Below are positions 24,454 to 36,106 of a stretch of DNA of 64,000 nt, piece by piece (position 1 is the first letter of the stretch; every line of letters begins with the position of its first letter). A model generated the notes under the pieces. It was given only the letters and a program-made list of their open reading frames with translations, was not told where the DNA came from and made no database searches. The DNA is taken from positions 4,412,652 to 4,476,651 of the forward strand of contig NC_063444.1 in NCBI RefSeq assembly GCF_020379485.1. Reading direction: 5' to 3'. The position numbers and the translations under genes are program-made. The stretch comes from Brassica napus. Its lineage: Eukaryota; Streptophyta; Magnoliopsida; Brassicales; Brassicaceae.

Positions 24454-25196
24454 AATATTTTTTCAGTTACACTTAAATGAATAATTTTATTTTATTTCCT
24501 ATAACTTTAGCAAAGTTTGGTTTATAATTTGTAGATGTGTTACTTTGTAGTCAAAATTTAAAAAGTTTCACTCTTGGAATAGGATATGTCCAATACATTT
24601 TCTTACTTACGTATGACCAGTGCTAAATAACAATCATAGATAGCTTTCACGTACTCTCCCGAATCTTACTGCATGTACATGAAACTTTATAGCCCGAATA
24701 TGAGAAACCTCTACATGATCTATACGAAGTAACTTGATAGCTACCCCATGCCATCATAACGATAAATACAACACATACACTCCTCAATCAAACCAACAGA
24801 TGAGTCTGAGAGTTAGTCTTTCTTTTGTTTCTCATACAAACCCTTCTATTTGTACATCATGTGGCTGCAACACTCTCTGTTTAAGGTAGGGAGCTGACAC
24901 AACACCTACAAAAATTTTAACTTGCACTTGTTTAGTATGTTAAATAAACATCTACAATAATATAAGCGAGTTGAATACCATTCATCTAAGTTGTAAAAAA
25001 GAAAGCTAAAATTTGAGAAACCATGTAAGCTATGTATCGTATCATTCACACAATTTGGAGACAATACTTAAGAAAATATTTGTGATTTTAACAGAAAACA
25101 TAATTTAAAAAAATTATGTAGCACATTAGCTTTTGACGTACACATTATTTTGGGTCTATACAATGGAGTTTTGAGTTAGGATTTCAGAACCTTGTA

Positions 25197-25720
25197 GCCA
25201 GAGATTTCTCAGCCGATGCATTTGACAATGGTTCCATCAGGGTTTTGCCGATGAGGTATTTCAACTCGATCTCCCCGGAAAACCTTCTTATTTTAATGTA
25301 AAGAACACCTGCAAAGAAGAATCATTGGATTGAATTAGCTTTACTAAGTTTGACACTGATATGTTTGGCCTTTGGTACAATAGCAGCACATAAAGTGATC
25401 TGATATTGCACCCATACATTCTGTAAGTGAACTAACCGATTCCCAATTGCAGATAGCTTCAGAGACCCATGAGTTGTTTAGAAATGACTGCAGGAACTTA
25501 CCGAGAAGCCAACTGGGCCCATATCTATTTTTCCTCACAGGACCATGCAGGGAGGTGTGCGATTCCAATCATGGGAAATATATGCTCACATCCCATTATG
25601 AGACCAATAACTCCAATCTGAGCACCTGTCACAGCCTTAGCTAAAAGGCTTTTCGGCCACCAGCTCTAATAAAGGAAAAGCTGTCTCTATCATCTTCCTC
25701 ATGATTACTGCAGTTCCCTT
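25197..25720 (-). pseudogene. Selenoprotein T-like (SelT/Rdx family) pseudogene
   Basis: Minus-strand fragments in order match plant SelT: GTAVIMRKMIETAFP after an AG acceptor at about 25720; LLAKAVTGAQIGVIGLIMG plus CEHIFPMIGIAH; RKNRYGPSWLLGKFLQSFLN; RRFSGEIELKYLIGKTL near 25260. SelT proteins are ER-membrane, thioredoxin-fold redox proteins; the N-terminal CXXC region is not found here. At least two frameshifts separate the blocks (near 25640 and 25545), and a stop lies just after the exon-like start at about 25310. It sits inside a probable Helitron in the element's orientation, suggesting capture and then decay. Family identity is fairly sure; the parent gene is not identifiable. Confidence 0.8.
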
Positions 25721-26712
25721 AAATCAAAATAAGGAGAAGAAAATGAACACTAAGAATCTGCATATCCTGGAGGAGTACGCATCAGTGTACCAGTTACATG
25801 ACCCAAACTTATGCTTGAAAACTATTGGCATGTATGAATTTAGAGCCATTGAATGGTTCTTGAAGCACTCCTTCTCGAGTGTGGTGGGCTCTCTCGGATA
25901 TCAGGTGGAAGGTCAACAACTTCAAGTCCTACTCTTCATGCCAGATCACACAGTTTGTGCTCTATTGTGCCTGCACACATTGACACCAGTTCGCTACAAA
26001 CGGTGAGATTCACTGACACATATGATTTAAAAGAAGGATTTGTCACTGACACACCCAAAAAAAAATATCACTTTTTACATATGGGATGATGCTTATACCT
26101 AGATCTAATTATACCTGTCGTATCAAAAAATATATCACATTAAACATTAGTCTTGCTTCAGTTTCCTTTTGCTAATCAATTGAATTGTTCATTATTTGGT
26201 TAACTGGAACACTTAAGATGGTGCAGAGATACAAACGATACGAGGAAAAAAGTTTTTTGAGGAATGATAACCTTATAGATTTTTTAAGCTGAAGCCAGTT
26301 GCCATAGATATAGAGATGGTTTCCTAGAAGTGATTGTCACTTACACTTCCGCTGCTGAAAAATAGTACTATAATTTTGCAGTCTTTTAAGAATTAAGATG
26401 GAGAATAACAACATCTGAAGGAAATAAAATAATACATTGATTAAGGTATACACATAAGCTAATCAATAGTCTAAAATCCATTACGTCTACCTCATAAGAT
26501 TAACATAACACTTGATCCTTTGGAACATAAAATTTAAGGAGGATCTATTCTTTATAAACACCAAAACAAATTATTATACTGATCGAATCATAATAACAGA
26601 GGAAAAGGATATTCTTATCGCTTTAAAGAGAAATATAGAGACCATACCTGCAGATCTTTTAAATGTCATTATTCGATTTTAGAGAATCTTGCAAGGGTTT
26701 TAGACTTTTAGT

Positions 26713-26778
26713 CTATCGATCATTTGGATCGTGGAAGGAAGGATTCTATCGATCATTAGGATCGTGGAAGGAAGGATT
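26713..26778. repeat. 33-bp tandem duplication
   Basis: Two direct copies of a 33-bp unit containing GGATCGTGGAAGGAAGGATT, differing at one position. Confidence 0.93.
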
Positions 26779-27331
26779 TTATAATCGTCACAGAAAGAGA
26801 TGATAAATATGAGGGAGAGGCAAATAAATATGAGGGAGCGGCCATTATAATCATAATTGAAGTTGGGGAATCACGATTAGAAAATGGAACTGCTGATTTT
26901 TGGAGATGTGAGGAGACATCAATCTCCAAGGAATAAGAACCGTCCAAATTATTTTAAGAAAATAAAGTGGAGTTTCGTTTGTGGAGAAGTTGATCGATCA
27001 GAGCTCTTTGCGCTTTGAATCGGAGAAGAGGAAGAGGCAGAGGCGTAGTTCCTCGAGACCTCCGTCTGCATCGCGATCTCCGTGTTCTGTAGTTTTTTTT
27101 TTTTTTTACGTTTGTCGACATAACACAATAGATAGAAGCCCTGGCCTAAAACAAACAAAGCCCATACGAAAATGAAATTAAGAAACGAAGGCCCAAACGT
27201 AACATAACACAACGGATCTGACGTGGCAAAAAGAAAGGTTCTGGTTGGAAGATTATTTTAACTGACGTGGCAGCACAGATTTTCAGCATATGCTGCTTTT
27301 AGTATTGTGACTAGATTTTTTAACCGCATTT

Positions 27332-28575
27332 TATATGTATTTCTCAATTCTAAAAAAATAATGTATAATATTGTATTACATTATTTAAAGAATATAAAAT
27401 AAGACTACAGAATATAAATATATTTTTTAAATTTTCTTTGTGGAAATCATTATGTTGTTTGATTGTTCTACTTGACTCACATATTTGCATAGTTATTTGT
27501 GATAGATGAATAACTATATTTTTATTATCAGTAAATAATATATATTTATTATATAATATAAGAAACATAAAATTATTTACTTTTAAAACAAACTTGTCTC
27601 ATGTTGGGGACTCGGTTATAGACATATCATATTCGAATGAGAGATTTTTACAGTTATCAATCTTCTTAACAGTCAAGAAACAAATATGAATATCAAAACA
27701 ATCTCGTACGATCTCTTTGTGGAATAACTGCTCTGAAGAAATTGAATTTAAGCATCAAAAGGACTGAAAATGGATGTGTAGATGTATTATCTAAGTCAGC
27801 TTTACAAAATACTAGTCATAGTTCATATATCATTTATGTCCATTCTATTTTTTTGTCCATCCTTTCTTAAACATTTTGAAATAACTGATGCTAATTAATA
27901 ATAAACTTTTGGCTAGCAAAAAAATCAAATTTGTCTAATTATCGCTTAATTTGTCTAACTGATATATATATGTATTTCTCAATTCTAAAAAAATAATGTA
28001 TAATATTGTATTACATTATTTAAAGAATATAAAATAAGACTGCATAACATAAATATATTTATTTTAAATTTTCGTTGTGGAAATCATTATGTTGTTTGAT
28101 TGTTGTACTTGATTCACATATTTGCATAGATATTTGTGATAGATGAATAACTATATTTTTATTATCAGTAAATAATATATATTTATTATATAATATAAAA
28201 AATGAAATTATTTACTTTTTAAACAAAGTTGTCTCATGGTGGGGATTCGATTATAGACATATAATATTCGAAGGAGATATTTTTACAGTTATCAATCTTC
28301 TTAACAGTCAAGAATCAAATATGAATATCAAAACAATTTCTCATACGATCTCTTTGTGGAATAACTGCTCTGAAAATTTTGAATTTAGGCATAAAAAAGG
28401 ACGGGAAATGATGTGCAGATGTGTTATATAAATCAGCTTTACAAAGTACTACTATTCATAGTTCATATATGATTTAAGTCCATCATTTCTTAAATATTTT
28501 GAAATAATTGATGCTAATTAATAATAAACTTTTGGCTGAAAAAAAAAATCAAATTTGTCCTATTATCGCTTAAAT
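27332..28575. repeat. 635-bp direct tandem duplication
   Basis: The segment from 27332 (TATATGTATTTCTCAATTCT) repeats from 27967 with small indels and scattered substitutions through about 28575. The two copies make up more than half of the Helitron interior. Confidence 0.88.
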
Positions 28576-29467
28576 ATTTTATTAATATTATCTAAGAAGC
28601 TTTCAATTGATATCATAGTTTAATTTTTATTAGTTTTTTTTGTTAATTTTAGAGTTTTTTGTATTTAAGATTTTTTTCCATATTAAGCTTATATTTCTTT
28701 CACATAATATATATATGTCATAAAAATTACCATCAAATCAGTTTTTAAATAATTTAATTTAAAATAAAATTATATTTTAATTTGTTGTATTCTAATAATT
28801 TGATTGATTTAATTAATTTGTTTTGGTAGATAACTTAAAAAAAATTCATATGAATCGGGGAAAGCAAGCTTATGTTATTATATTATATTTATCTGTGTAT
28901 ATGAAATCTATATATAATGCTAGTGTAATAAAGAAAGAACATTATTTTTTTGTAACTTCAAAAAGATACATTATTACAATTTGAATTTAATCAAAATTGA
29001 ATAAAATGGTAATTAAATAAATCTAATTGTTTTTTTTTATCTTGTTTAGTTGGATTCTCATGAAAAGAAATCGATAGGTTAAACAAATGTTTATAAATTA
29101 CAAAATTTATTGAATTGATATATTTAATTATTGCACCCTTAAATAATATTTTATTAAGACATTAGAGAACTATGTTTTGAGTTGTTTTGTCAAAATTGTA
29201 CAAAAATCTTTGCTTTTTCATATTTGTCACGAAAATTTATACGTTAAACTTACTTTTACAAAATTCTTAACTTTGTCACGAAAACAAAAATCTATTTCTT
29301 TGTGGTATATGTCAATGTTCTCACACTTTCAAAGAATATATTAGCTTAGTCACTTACTTATTTTTTTTACAAAACAATGTATTGGAGTCTTGAAAGTTGA
29401 ATCCATATTATTGTAAATGTACATAAGAGTGTGATTACATATTTAGTGATTCTTGTATATGTGTCCA

Positions 29468-29535
29468 AGAAAATCTCAATGGCTTAGTGGTATCTCTCAT
29501 ATATTCATGTCATTCTAACCCGGGTTTGATCCTTT
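29468..29535 (+). other. tRNA-like module in the Helitron
   Basis: TGGCTTAGTGG (A-box-like), then ACCCGGGTTTGATCC (B-box-like with one mismatch), about 45 bp apart. This is a fourth element with the same kind of module. Confidence 0.45.
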
Positions 29536-30173
29536 TCTTTGCATTGGTTTTTCATTTTTTACGAAAAAATAAATGAGATGACGTGACAACTTCGGACTCT
29601 CTGATTGAACGATTTTTTGTGCCTACGTGGACAGAGGAGCTTATATCCTCCTTTTAGTATAGTATAGATGCTTAGACAAAATGATTACGTTATAAAGAGA
29701 AACAAAGTCATCTCTTCGGTCAATATAGTTGAAATCATTATTATTATTATACGATCACAACATTTTTAATCCCACTAGTTTTGGATCTTAAGTTTGTACG
29801 ATATCAATCTAGACCTACTACGAATCACAATGTCTGAGTGATGACAACATATATATATTTAATTAAATTATTATTCAAAATCAGAACATAATGAGATTTT
29901 TTTTTAGTACTGTGACAAAAAAAAAGAGATTTTTTATTTTTATTTAAAATCTATATACTAACATATACGTACGAAAATGTAGAGTGGGCAATGAATGATT
30001 GATTATTTATTAGTTCATATGTATATCTTAACAAAAACTTGCAGTCAAGTTTATTTTGTAGCTTTTTGTCAAAAAAAGTTTATTTTGTAGCATTTTATAC
30101 GAACACTCTATTTAAAACATACATTCGAAACGTGGGGTCATGAATGTTCTTGCAGTCAAGCAAAGACGTGATT

Positions 30174-30575
30174 TTTTTTTTTTTTTTTTTTAACGTCAAA
30201 CGGCCATTCTATTACTCAGGCTTGAGGTGGTCTGGGTAACCAGACCGGAATAGAACAACCAATGAAAAGTAACTCCCTATGGAAGGATCTAGCAGTCTTA
30301 GCTAAAAAATCTGAAAATTGATTCTGCATTCGTGGGACATGAGTAATGCTGAACTCCGGGAAGCATATCTGTAGCGTCTCGATCTTCTCCAATTCTGTCG
30401 CAAAGCTTGGCCAAGCATGAAGTTCCTCTAGCATAGCAATCAGGTCCTTACAATCCGTCCCAAAGCTCTGACATGTTGAGTGTTGAAGCATATTTTCCAT
30501 TGCCCACTGTAGTGCTTCAACTTCCGAGTGTAAGGCTGATTCACGTCGAGTAATATTTTTTAACCCCATAAGCTG
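30174..30575 (-). mobile_element. Short 5'-truncated LINE fragment encoding an RNase H tail
   Basis: A perfect 15-bp duplication AGCAAAGACGTGATT (30159-30173 and 30576-30590) brackets 402 bp with a poly-T run at the left, the tail of a minus-strand insertion. The frame 30569-30216 encodes the end of a plant LINE RNase H-like domain (RVT_3): ESALHSEVEALQWAMENML, then FGTDCKDLIAML and THVPRMQNQFSDFLAKTAR. The DCK/LI and V.R..N..D.LA signatures are visible. Everything upstream was lost at insertion. Confidence 0.92.
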
Positions 30576-31029
30576 AGCAAAGACGTGATTGAAAGGGGAA
30601 AAAGATATGTTACAAATATAAAAAATAGGGAAAAAGGTTCAAAAGTAATAAAATAAGAAAAAGAAAGATAAAGATGTAATTATTAGACGAGGGCTTTAGA
30701 TTAAATTAACACGAAAGGAAGAAAAAGGTGGGACAAAAGAAGAAGTAATCAAAAGCACACCTGAATGGCAAGTGTGGATTCTCTCCCTATTGCAAGGCGA
30801 CATTTTCTCTTGGTACCGCCGCTCACTATCTCTTGTTGTTGCGTTTTGACATATTCAAACAATAATCTCTATATACTCGAATCATTAAATATATCACTTA
30901 TGATTAAATTTCAAATTTAGGTAGGGAGTACATCAAAATTTTCTATGTGTGTTTGTGGGCACAACCTTATGTTGTCTGTCTTTCTTCTCTTCGGAGTGTA
31001 TGTTTACTTTATCTTAGCTAAACTTCTCA

Positions 31030-33756
31030 ATGGTGTTAACTATGTTGAATCAACTTCATCTTCTCCACTTGTTCGTGATGTTTCTCTGTTTCTCTAGTCT
31101 TGCTCTCTCATCTGAGCCAAGAAAACCTGAAGGTAACATTTTACAGCAGCAAAATCAAAGAGTTTCTTTATAGTTCCTTTTGGTTTTAATGTTTGGAATT
31201 TTTTTTTTATTTTTGTTAAATGGTTATACAGTGGAGGCGTTGATAAATATAAAGAACGGTTTGCATGATCCTCATGGAGCTTTGAACAACTGGGACGAGT
31301 TTTCAGTTGATCCTTGTAGCTGGGCTATGATCACTCATTCACTTGCTCCTCCGACAACCTCGTCACTGGCCTGCGAGTTTGCTTTCCGTTCCTCTGTTCT
31401 ATATGGAGTTCATTAATGTAACTCTTTCTCCCTCCAATTGTGTAGAGTAGCTCCAAGCCAATCTTTCTCAGGAACTCTATCTGAGTCCATCGGAAACCTC
31501 ACAAATCTCCGACAAGTGTACAACCTCGGACCCTCCATCCATCCACTCTTGTTTTGTTTTTTTTTCTTTCAATTTTCTTAAATATTATTGGTTCTCCTTT
31601 TGTTTGTGAAGGTCATTGCAGAGTAACAACATATCCGGCAAAATCCCTCCGGAGATTGGTTTACTTCCAAAGTTACAAACTTTGGATCTCTCCAACAACA
31701 GATTCTCCGACGAGATCCCTGTTTCCGTAGAGCATCTAAGCAGTCTTCAATATCTGTGAGTTTCTTCTTTTACTCTTTTCTTCAGTCATGTTCACAAATG
31801 TAATGATTTGATAAGTTCAATAAAACCATCTTACCTCGTAACGTATTGTTTTTTTTTTTTCAAATAGGAGACTGAACAACAACTAGTTGTCTGGGCCCTT
31901 CCCTGCCTCTCTGTCTCAAATTTCTCATCTCTCCTTCTTGTAAGTACAAATATTTGTCTTTTCTTACTTAATTGTTTTATTAACTTATTTGAGTTTATGA
32001 AGACTTGTCTTTGACTTTTGTCTGAATTGTCTTGTTTTGAAAATTAGGGACTTGTCTTACAACAATCTCAGTGGCCCTGTTCCTAAATTCACAGCCAAGA
32101 CTTTCAAGTAATTATGTTTATAATGTCAAGTGATTTTCACTAATTCTTATATTTAATCAGGAATAATTCTTGTTCATGAATTGTAGTGTTGCTGGGAATC
32201 CTTTGATTTGTAGAAGCAGCTCACCTGATATTTGTTCTGGAACTATCAGCTCAAGTCCTCTTTCTGTTTCTTTGAGCTCTTCATCTGGTAAACTTCTGCT
32301 TCTTGCAATGTATTGTTTTTCTCTCGAAGTTACTCGTTTCTTTCATTCATCATATTCTTGTTACTTGAGTGTGTGTAGGAGGCAGGTCTAATAAACTGGT
32401 GATAGCGCTCGGTGTAAGCCTTGGCTTTGTTACTTTAATAACTGTTGCCCTCGGATCCTTTTGTTGGTACCGAAAGAAACAAACAAGGCTACGAATCCTT
32501 AGCCTTTTTAGCAGACAAACAAGAGGAAGGGCTACAAGGACTTGGGAATCTAAGAAGCTTTACGTTCAGAGAGCTTCATGTATCTACAGATGGTTTTAGT
32601 TCCAAGAACATTCTTGGCGCTGGAGGATTCGGTAATGTCTACAGAGGAAAGCTAGGAGACGGGACTATGGTTGCAGTGAAACGGTTAAAAGATGTTAATG
32701 GCACGTCAGGGGATTCACAGTTTCATACCGAGCTAGAGATGATTAGCTTAGCTGTTCATAGGAATCTACTTCGGTTAACCGGTTACTGCAAAACTTCTAG
32801 TGAAAGGCTTCTTGTTTACCCTTACATGCCCAATGGCAGCGTCGCCTTGAAGCTTAAGTGTTAGTATAAGTCTTGGTTAAATCTCTTTCCCATTGACTGC
32901 TTTTAACGAGTTTTTTGTTCACTGTTGTAGCAAAACCGGCATTGGACTGGAACATGAGGAAGAAGATTGCGATTGGAGCAGCAAGAGGTTTGATGTATCT
33001 ACACGAGCAATGTGATCCCAAGATCATTCACAGAGATGTCAAAGCAGCTAATATACTCTTAGACGAGTGCTTTGAAGCTGTTGTTGGTGACTTTGGGCTT
33101 GCGAAGCTCCTCAACCACGACCGCGGTCCGTGGCACCGTTGGTCACATTGCACCTGAATATCTTTCCACAGGTCAGTCTTCTGAGAAGACCGATGTGTTT
33201 GGGTTTGGTATACTCTTGCTTGAGCTCATAACCGGATTGAGAGCTCAGTTTGGTAAACCGCTAGCCAGAAAGGAGTTATGCTTGAATGTGTAAGCAATAA
33301 GACTCATAATCACACTTTCTTGGTTACAATCAACTGAATCAAACTTTGGTTTAGGTGAGGAAACTGCATGAAGAAATGAAGGTAGAGGAACTGGTGGACC
33401 GAGAACTAGGGACAAACTATGATAAGATTGAAGTCGGAGAGATGTTGCAAGTGGCTTTGCTATGCACACAACATCTTCCAGCTCATCGTCCTAAAATGTC
33501 TGAAGTGGTTTTGATGCTGGAAGGAGATGGTTTAGCTGAGAGATGGGCTGCTTCGCATAACCATTCACATTTCTACCATGCCAATATCTCTTTCAAGACA
33601 ATCTCATCTTTGTCTACTACTTCTGTGCCAAGGCTTAATGAAGCACATTGCAATGATCCAACTTACCAAATGTTTGGGTCTTCGGCTTTCGACAATGATG
33701 ATGCTGATCAACAGCCTTTAGATTTGCTAGCCATGGAACTATCGGGTCTAAGATAA
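31030..33756 (+). pseudogene. SARK: SARK-like LRR receptor kinase (LRR-RLK subfamily II) pseudogene
   Basis: The ten-exon layout of a subfamily-II LRR receptor kinase is preserved. Exon 1 (31030-31132) encodes a signal peptide and SSEPRKP; exon 2 starts at 31232; exons 4-10 are 31612-31755, 31868-31939, 32048-32107, 32187-32287, 32379-32859, 32931-33289 and 33355-33756. Seen: LRR N-cap (VDPCSWAMI), LRRs, transmembrane stretch (exon 8), glycine loop [17 protein letters not shown] lysine, [10 protein letters not shown] catalytic loop, DFGLAKLL, and the C-terminus AMELSGLR. Lesions: an 8-bp insertion near 31330, an in-frame TAG at 31884-31886, a frameshift near 32500, a 17-bp deletion near 33118 that removes codons after [10 protein letters not shown], and a 1-bp deletion near 33257. 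Family role: the Arabidopsis relative acts in leaf senescence. No functional kinase can be made from this copy. Confidence 0.92.
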
Positions 33757-34240
33757 CACACAGATAGAAAGATATCATCTTTCTATCAAACTACCCAAGG
33801 AAGAAGCTCTACACTTATTAGAATATAGACATGTATGATAAAATTTCTCTACAGTTTGAGATTCTGTGGCGATGTATGTATATATTTTGCTTTAACGGTA
33901 ATGATGACAAATGAAGAAATATATTAGACTGATTTGTTTGACTCTTCTTTTGACTAGAATCTGTTTTGCTCTCTCTCAAATGTATCATTACTCATTTGAA
34001 GGATGAGATGTTTGCTGTTTTTGTTGTTACCCGAAGCTGGTCGTTGTCCTCTAATAAGAACATCTCCAGATGTAAACATCATTTTTTCTTTAAAATTTGA
34101 CTTAAAAAAATGAAAGGAAATAACATGTTCTCGATTGATTTGTTTCATTTTTTCTTTATTAAAGAAATTTCTAATTACCATTTTTTCATTAAACTATTAA
34201 TAAAACTTTATACCTTTTCAAATTTACTGATTTTTTCCAA
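32863..34240. repeat. Duplicated block, copy 1 (SARK exons 9-10 plus 3' flank)
   Basis: This segment, from the intron before exon 9 to about 480 bp beyond the stop, is repeated at 46884-48283 with very few differences. The right breakpoint follows TTACTGATTTT.TCCAACAAA in both copies. Confidence 0.93.
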
Positions 34241-34549
34241 CAAATTTTTCTAACGGTAATCCAATACGATTACTATTTAGTATATATTATACAATTACTA
34301 CACATAACATAAACAAATAAACAAAGAATATTATTTTTATAAAGAAACACCAAATATATATTGATCTCAGTAAAAGTAACACATATAATGAAGTTAAGGA
34401 TTAATTTGTAATTAAAAAATCAATCTTCAAAAAATGAGGAATCAAAATTTGAAGAAAAAAAATGAATACACTAAAGCAGTAAATGAAACAAAAAGTGAAA
34501 AAGAAAACATCATTAAAAGTACGCTCAGGATTATGTCTTGCGGTTTTTG

Positions 34550-34729
34550 TTAAACTTTGACTCCCATGTGTCATATTTTATCGTGGGATGGATAAGGGCG
34601 TCTATTTCACATGCGATCCGATCGACTGTCACGTTCACGCCAGATGCGAGTAAGCTGTGGTGTGATTTGAAGAAGAGGTTCTTGGTTGGTAATGCAGTTC
34701 GCGTTTGGTTGAACCAATTTCAACACTAA
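34550..34729 (+). pseudogene. Copia-type gag (UBN2-like) fragment
   Basis: The translated text GWIRASISHAIRSTVTFTPD plus ASKLWCDLKKRFLVGNAVRV resembles the gag region of plant Ty1/copia elements (W...S...IRSTV.F...A..LW.DLK.RF). It is about 60 residues, with no LTRs, protease or polymerase around it. Confidence 0.6.
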
Positions 34730-35395
34730 ACCAGACTAATGTATGGTTTCGGTCTGACGCTAATTATACATTTAAATGGAGGTCGAGAAGAAAAAAGAGT
34801 GGATGATAAACGTGTAGTGCAATGATGGTTTCGCAGAAAAATAAACACGTGGATGTAAGAATGTACAACGTTGTTCGGTGCATGCTCCACTAACGATCTC
34901 TCCGAGTGGGACCTCTCATGTATTATTCGGTCATGCCTCCAATTTTAATTAAAAAATAATTTAAAATTTCTTTTGGAGATATCGTGCTTATCAAGGTTTG
35001 TCACCACTAGTATATCAATACATAGTTGATTCATATAGCCAGCCAATGAATTTATTTACTTCAATGTCATAATTGGTGTGGACACAACTATCCGGTTTTG
35101 TAGGATTTTCACTACCATATTAATAAGCTCAGAAACGCCTATAAAATACCTTCAACTTCTTGTATCATATTCATCAAAGCTTTATAGTTTTCAAGGTTCG
35201 GCGAAAATTGTTTTATTCTACAGTTTTTGTTTTTATCAACAATGTTCGTTAATAAACATACAAAATATCTTCCGATTTTGTTTGCGAAGGTTGCATCTTT
35301 ACAGGGTGGGATTAGCAGTGGAAACAAGAAATACATAGCAGAGACACAAGTTGATGATGATATAGATACAACGAGAACGGTCTTGCTCTTATTCT
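34730..35395. other. Intergenic, nothing recognised
   Basis: AT-rich sequence without convincing exons, terminal repeats or duplications shared with the rest of the window. Short frames here show no familiar motif. Confidence 0.4.
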
Positions 35396-35700
35396 GAATA
35401 TTCCTTATCCTTTCTTTTACTTGTCTTTGGCTTTGTCTTGCAACAATCTCAGTTGCCTTGTTTGTTTGTTTTTATGCTTTCTTTGTGGTGGTGGTCCGGG
35501 AGACTTGTGTGATATTTATATTTTGGGTGTTTATTATGTCAAATATATCTTTTTTATCCTATGAATTGTAATTTGCGGGTGGATATGTATTTTACTAAAT
35601 GCGCTGATGAATTTATCTACTTATCATCCATCCTTTACAGTATATGTTAATCTTAGACAGCAAATACAACAGCTTCAAATTGAAAGTTAAGTGTGTGTAC
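35396..35700. repeat. Unit A, copy 1 (contains SARK exon-6 remnant)
   Basis: The unit starts TTCCTTATCCTTTCTTTTAC, carries CTTGCAACAATCTCAGT, the degenerate start of SARK exon 6, and runs through GGTCCGGGAGACTTGTGTGA and GTGGATATGTATTTTACTAA to about AAGTTAAGTGTGTGTAC. It occurs three times: here, at 41548-43315 (interrupted) and at 50745-51040. Confidence 0.85.
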
Positions 35701-36106
35701 TCCTTTCCATTCTACCAAAACTATCGCATAGACTTACATTGTCAACATCTTTGTCAAATTCTCACAGCGTATACACAAAATTACAACAGACCACCGTAAA
35801 CAACCATTCGCAAATGTTACTGTCCAAACCGGAACCATTAGCGAACACGCTAATGGATATGGGACATGTTATGCATAACAAACGTACTATACTCTATAAA
35901 TCAAACAAATTGTTTTCTAGAAAACTTGATCCAACAACACAATGTTAATTGTTTTTAAGTTAGGAAAGAATTGGACGATGATGATCCTCGAGGAGGAAGG
36001 TAGGAAGAAGAGGAGGAGGTAGGAGACTAGGTGTATTATGTAAGAAACTACAAAAAACTTCAAAAATGAAAAATTAAAATAAAAGAAAAAATAAAAGTTA
36101 ATGATA

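Larger units (their letters stand above)
23842..27310 (-). mobile_element. Helitron carrying a SelT-like pseudogene (3' end uncertain)
   Basis: The 5' end on the minus strand is TCACAATACTAAAAGCAGCA, with GCCACGTCAG downstream, at 27310. The 3' end is uncertain. The best candidate is at 23842, where CTAAG is followed by CCGCACTACGTGCG (a terminal hairpin beside a CTTAG end); another is CTAG at 23283 beside TTTGCACGGGGG. The element includes the SelT-like fragment in the same orientation, a 30-bp triplet repeat and a 33-bp duplex repeat. No Rep/helicase frame is seen. Confidence 0.5.
27311..29668 (-). mobile_element. Helitron abutting the previous Helitron
   Basis: The 5' end on the minus strand is TCTATACTATACTAAAAGGA at 29668, with T at 29669. 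The putative 3' end CTAG (27311-27314) lies directly against the A of the neighbouring Helitron's 5' terminus, as expected if one Helitron inserted at the AT junction of another. The 3' hairpin is weak. The interior is dominated by a 635-bp tandem duplication and has a tRNA-like module at 29468-29535. No coding sequence is seen. Confidence 0.6.
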
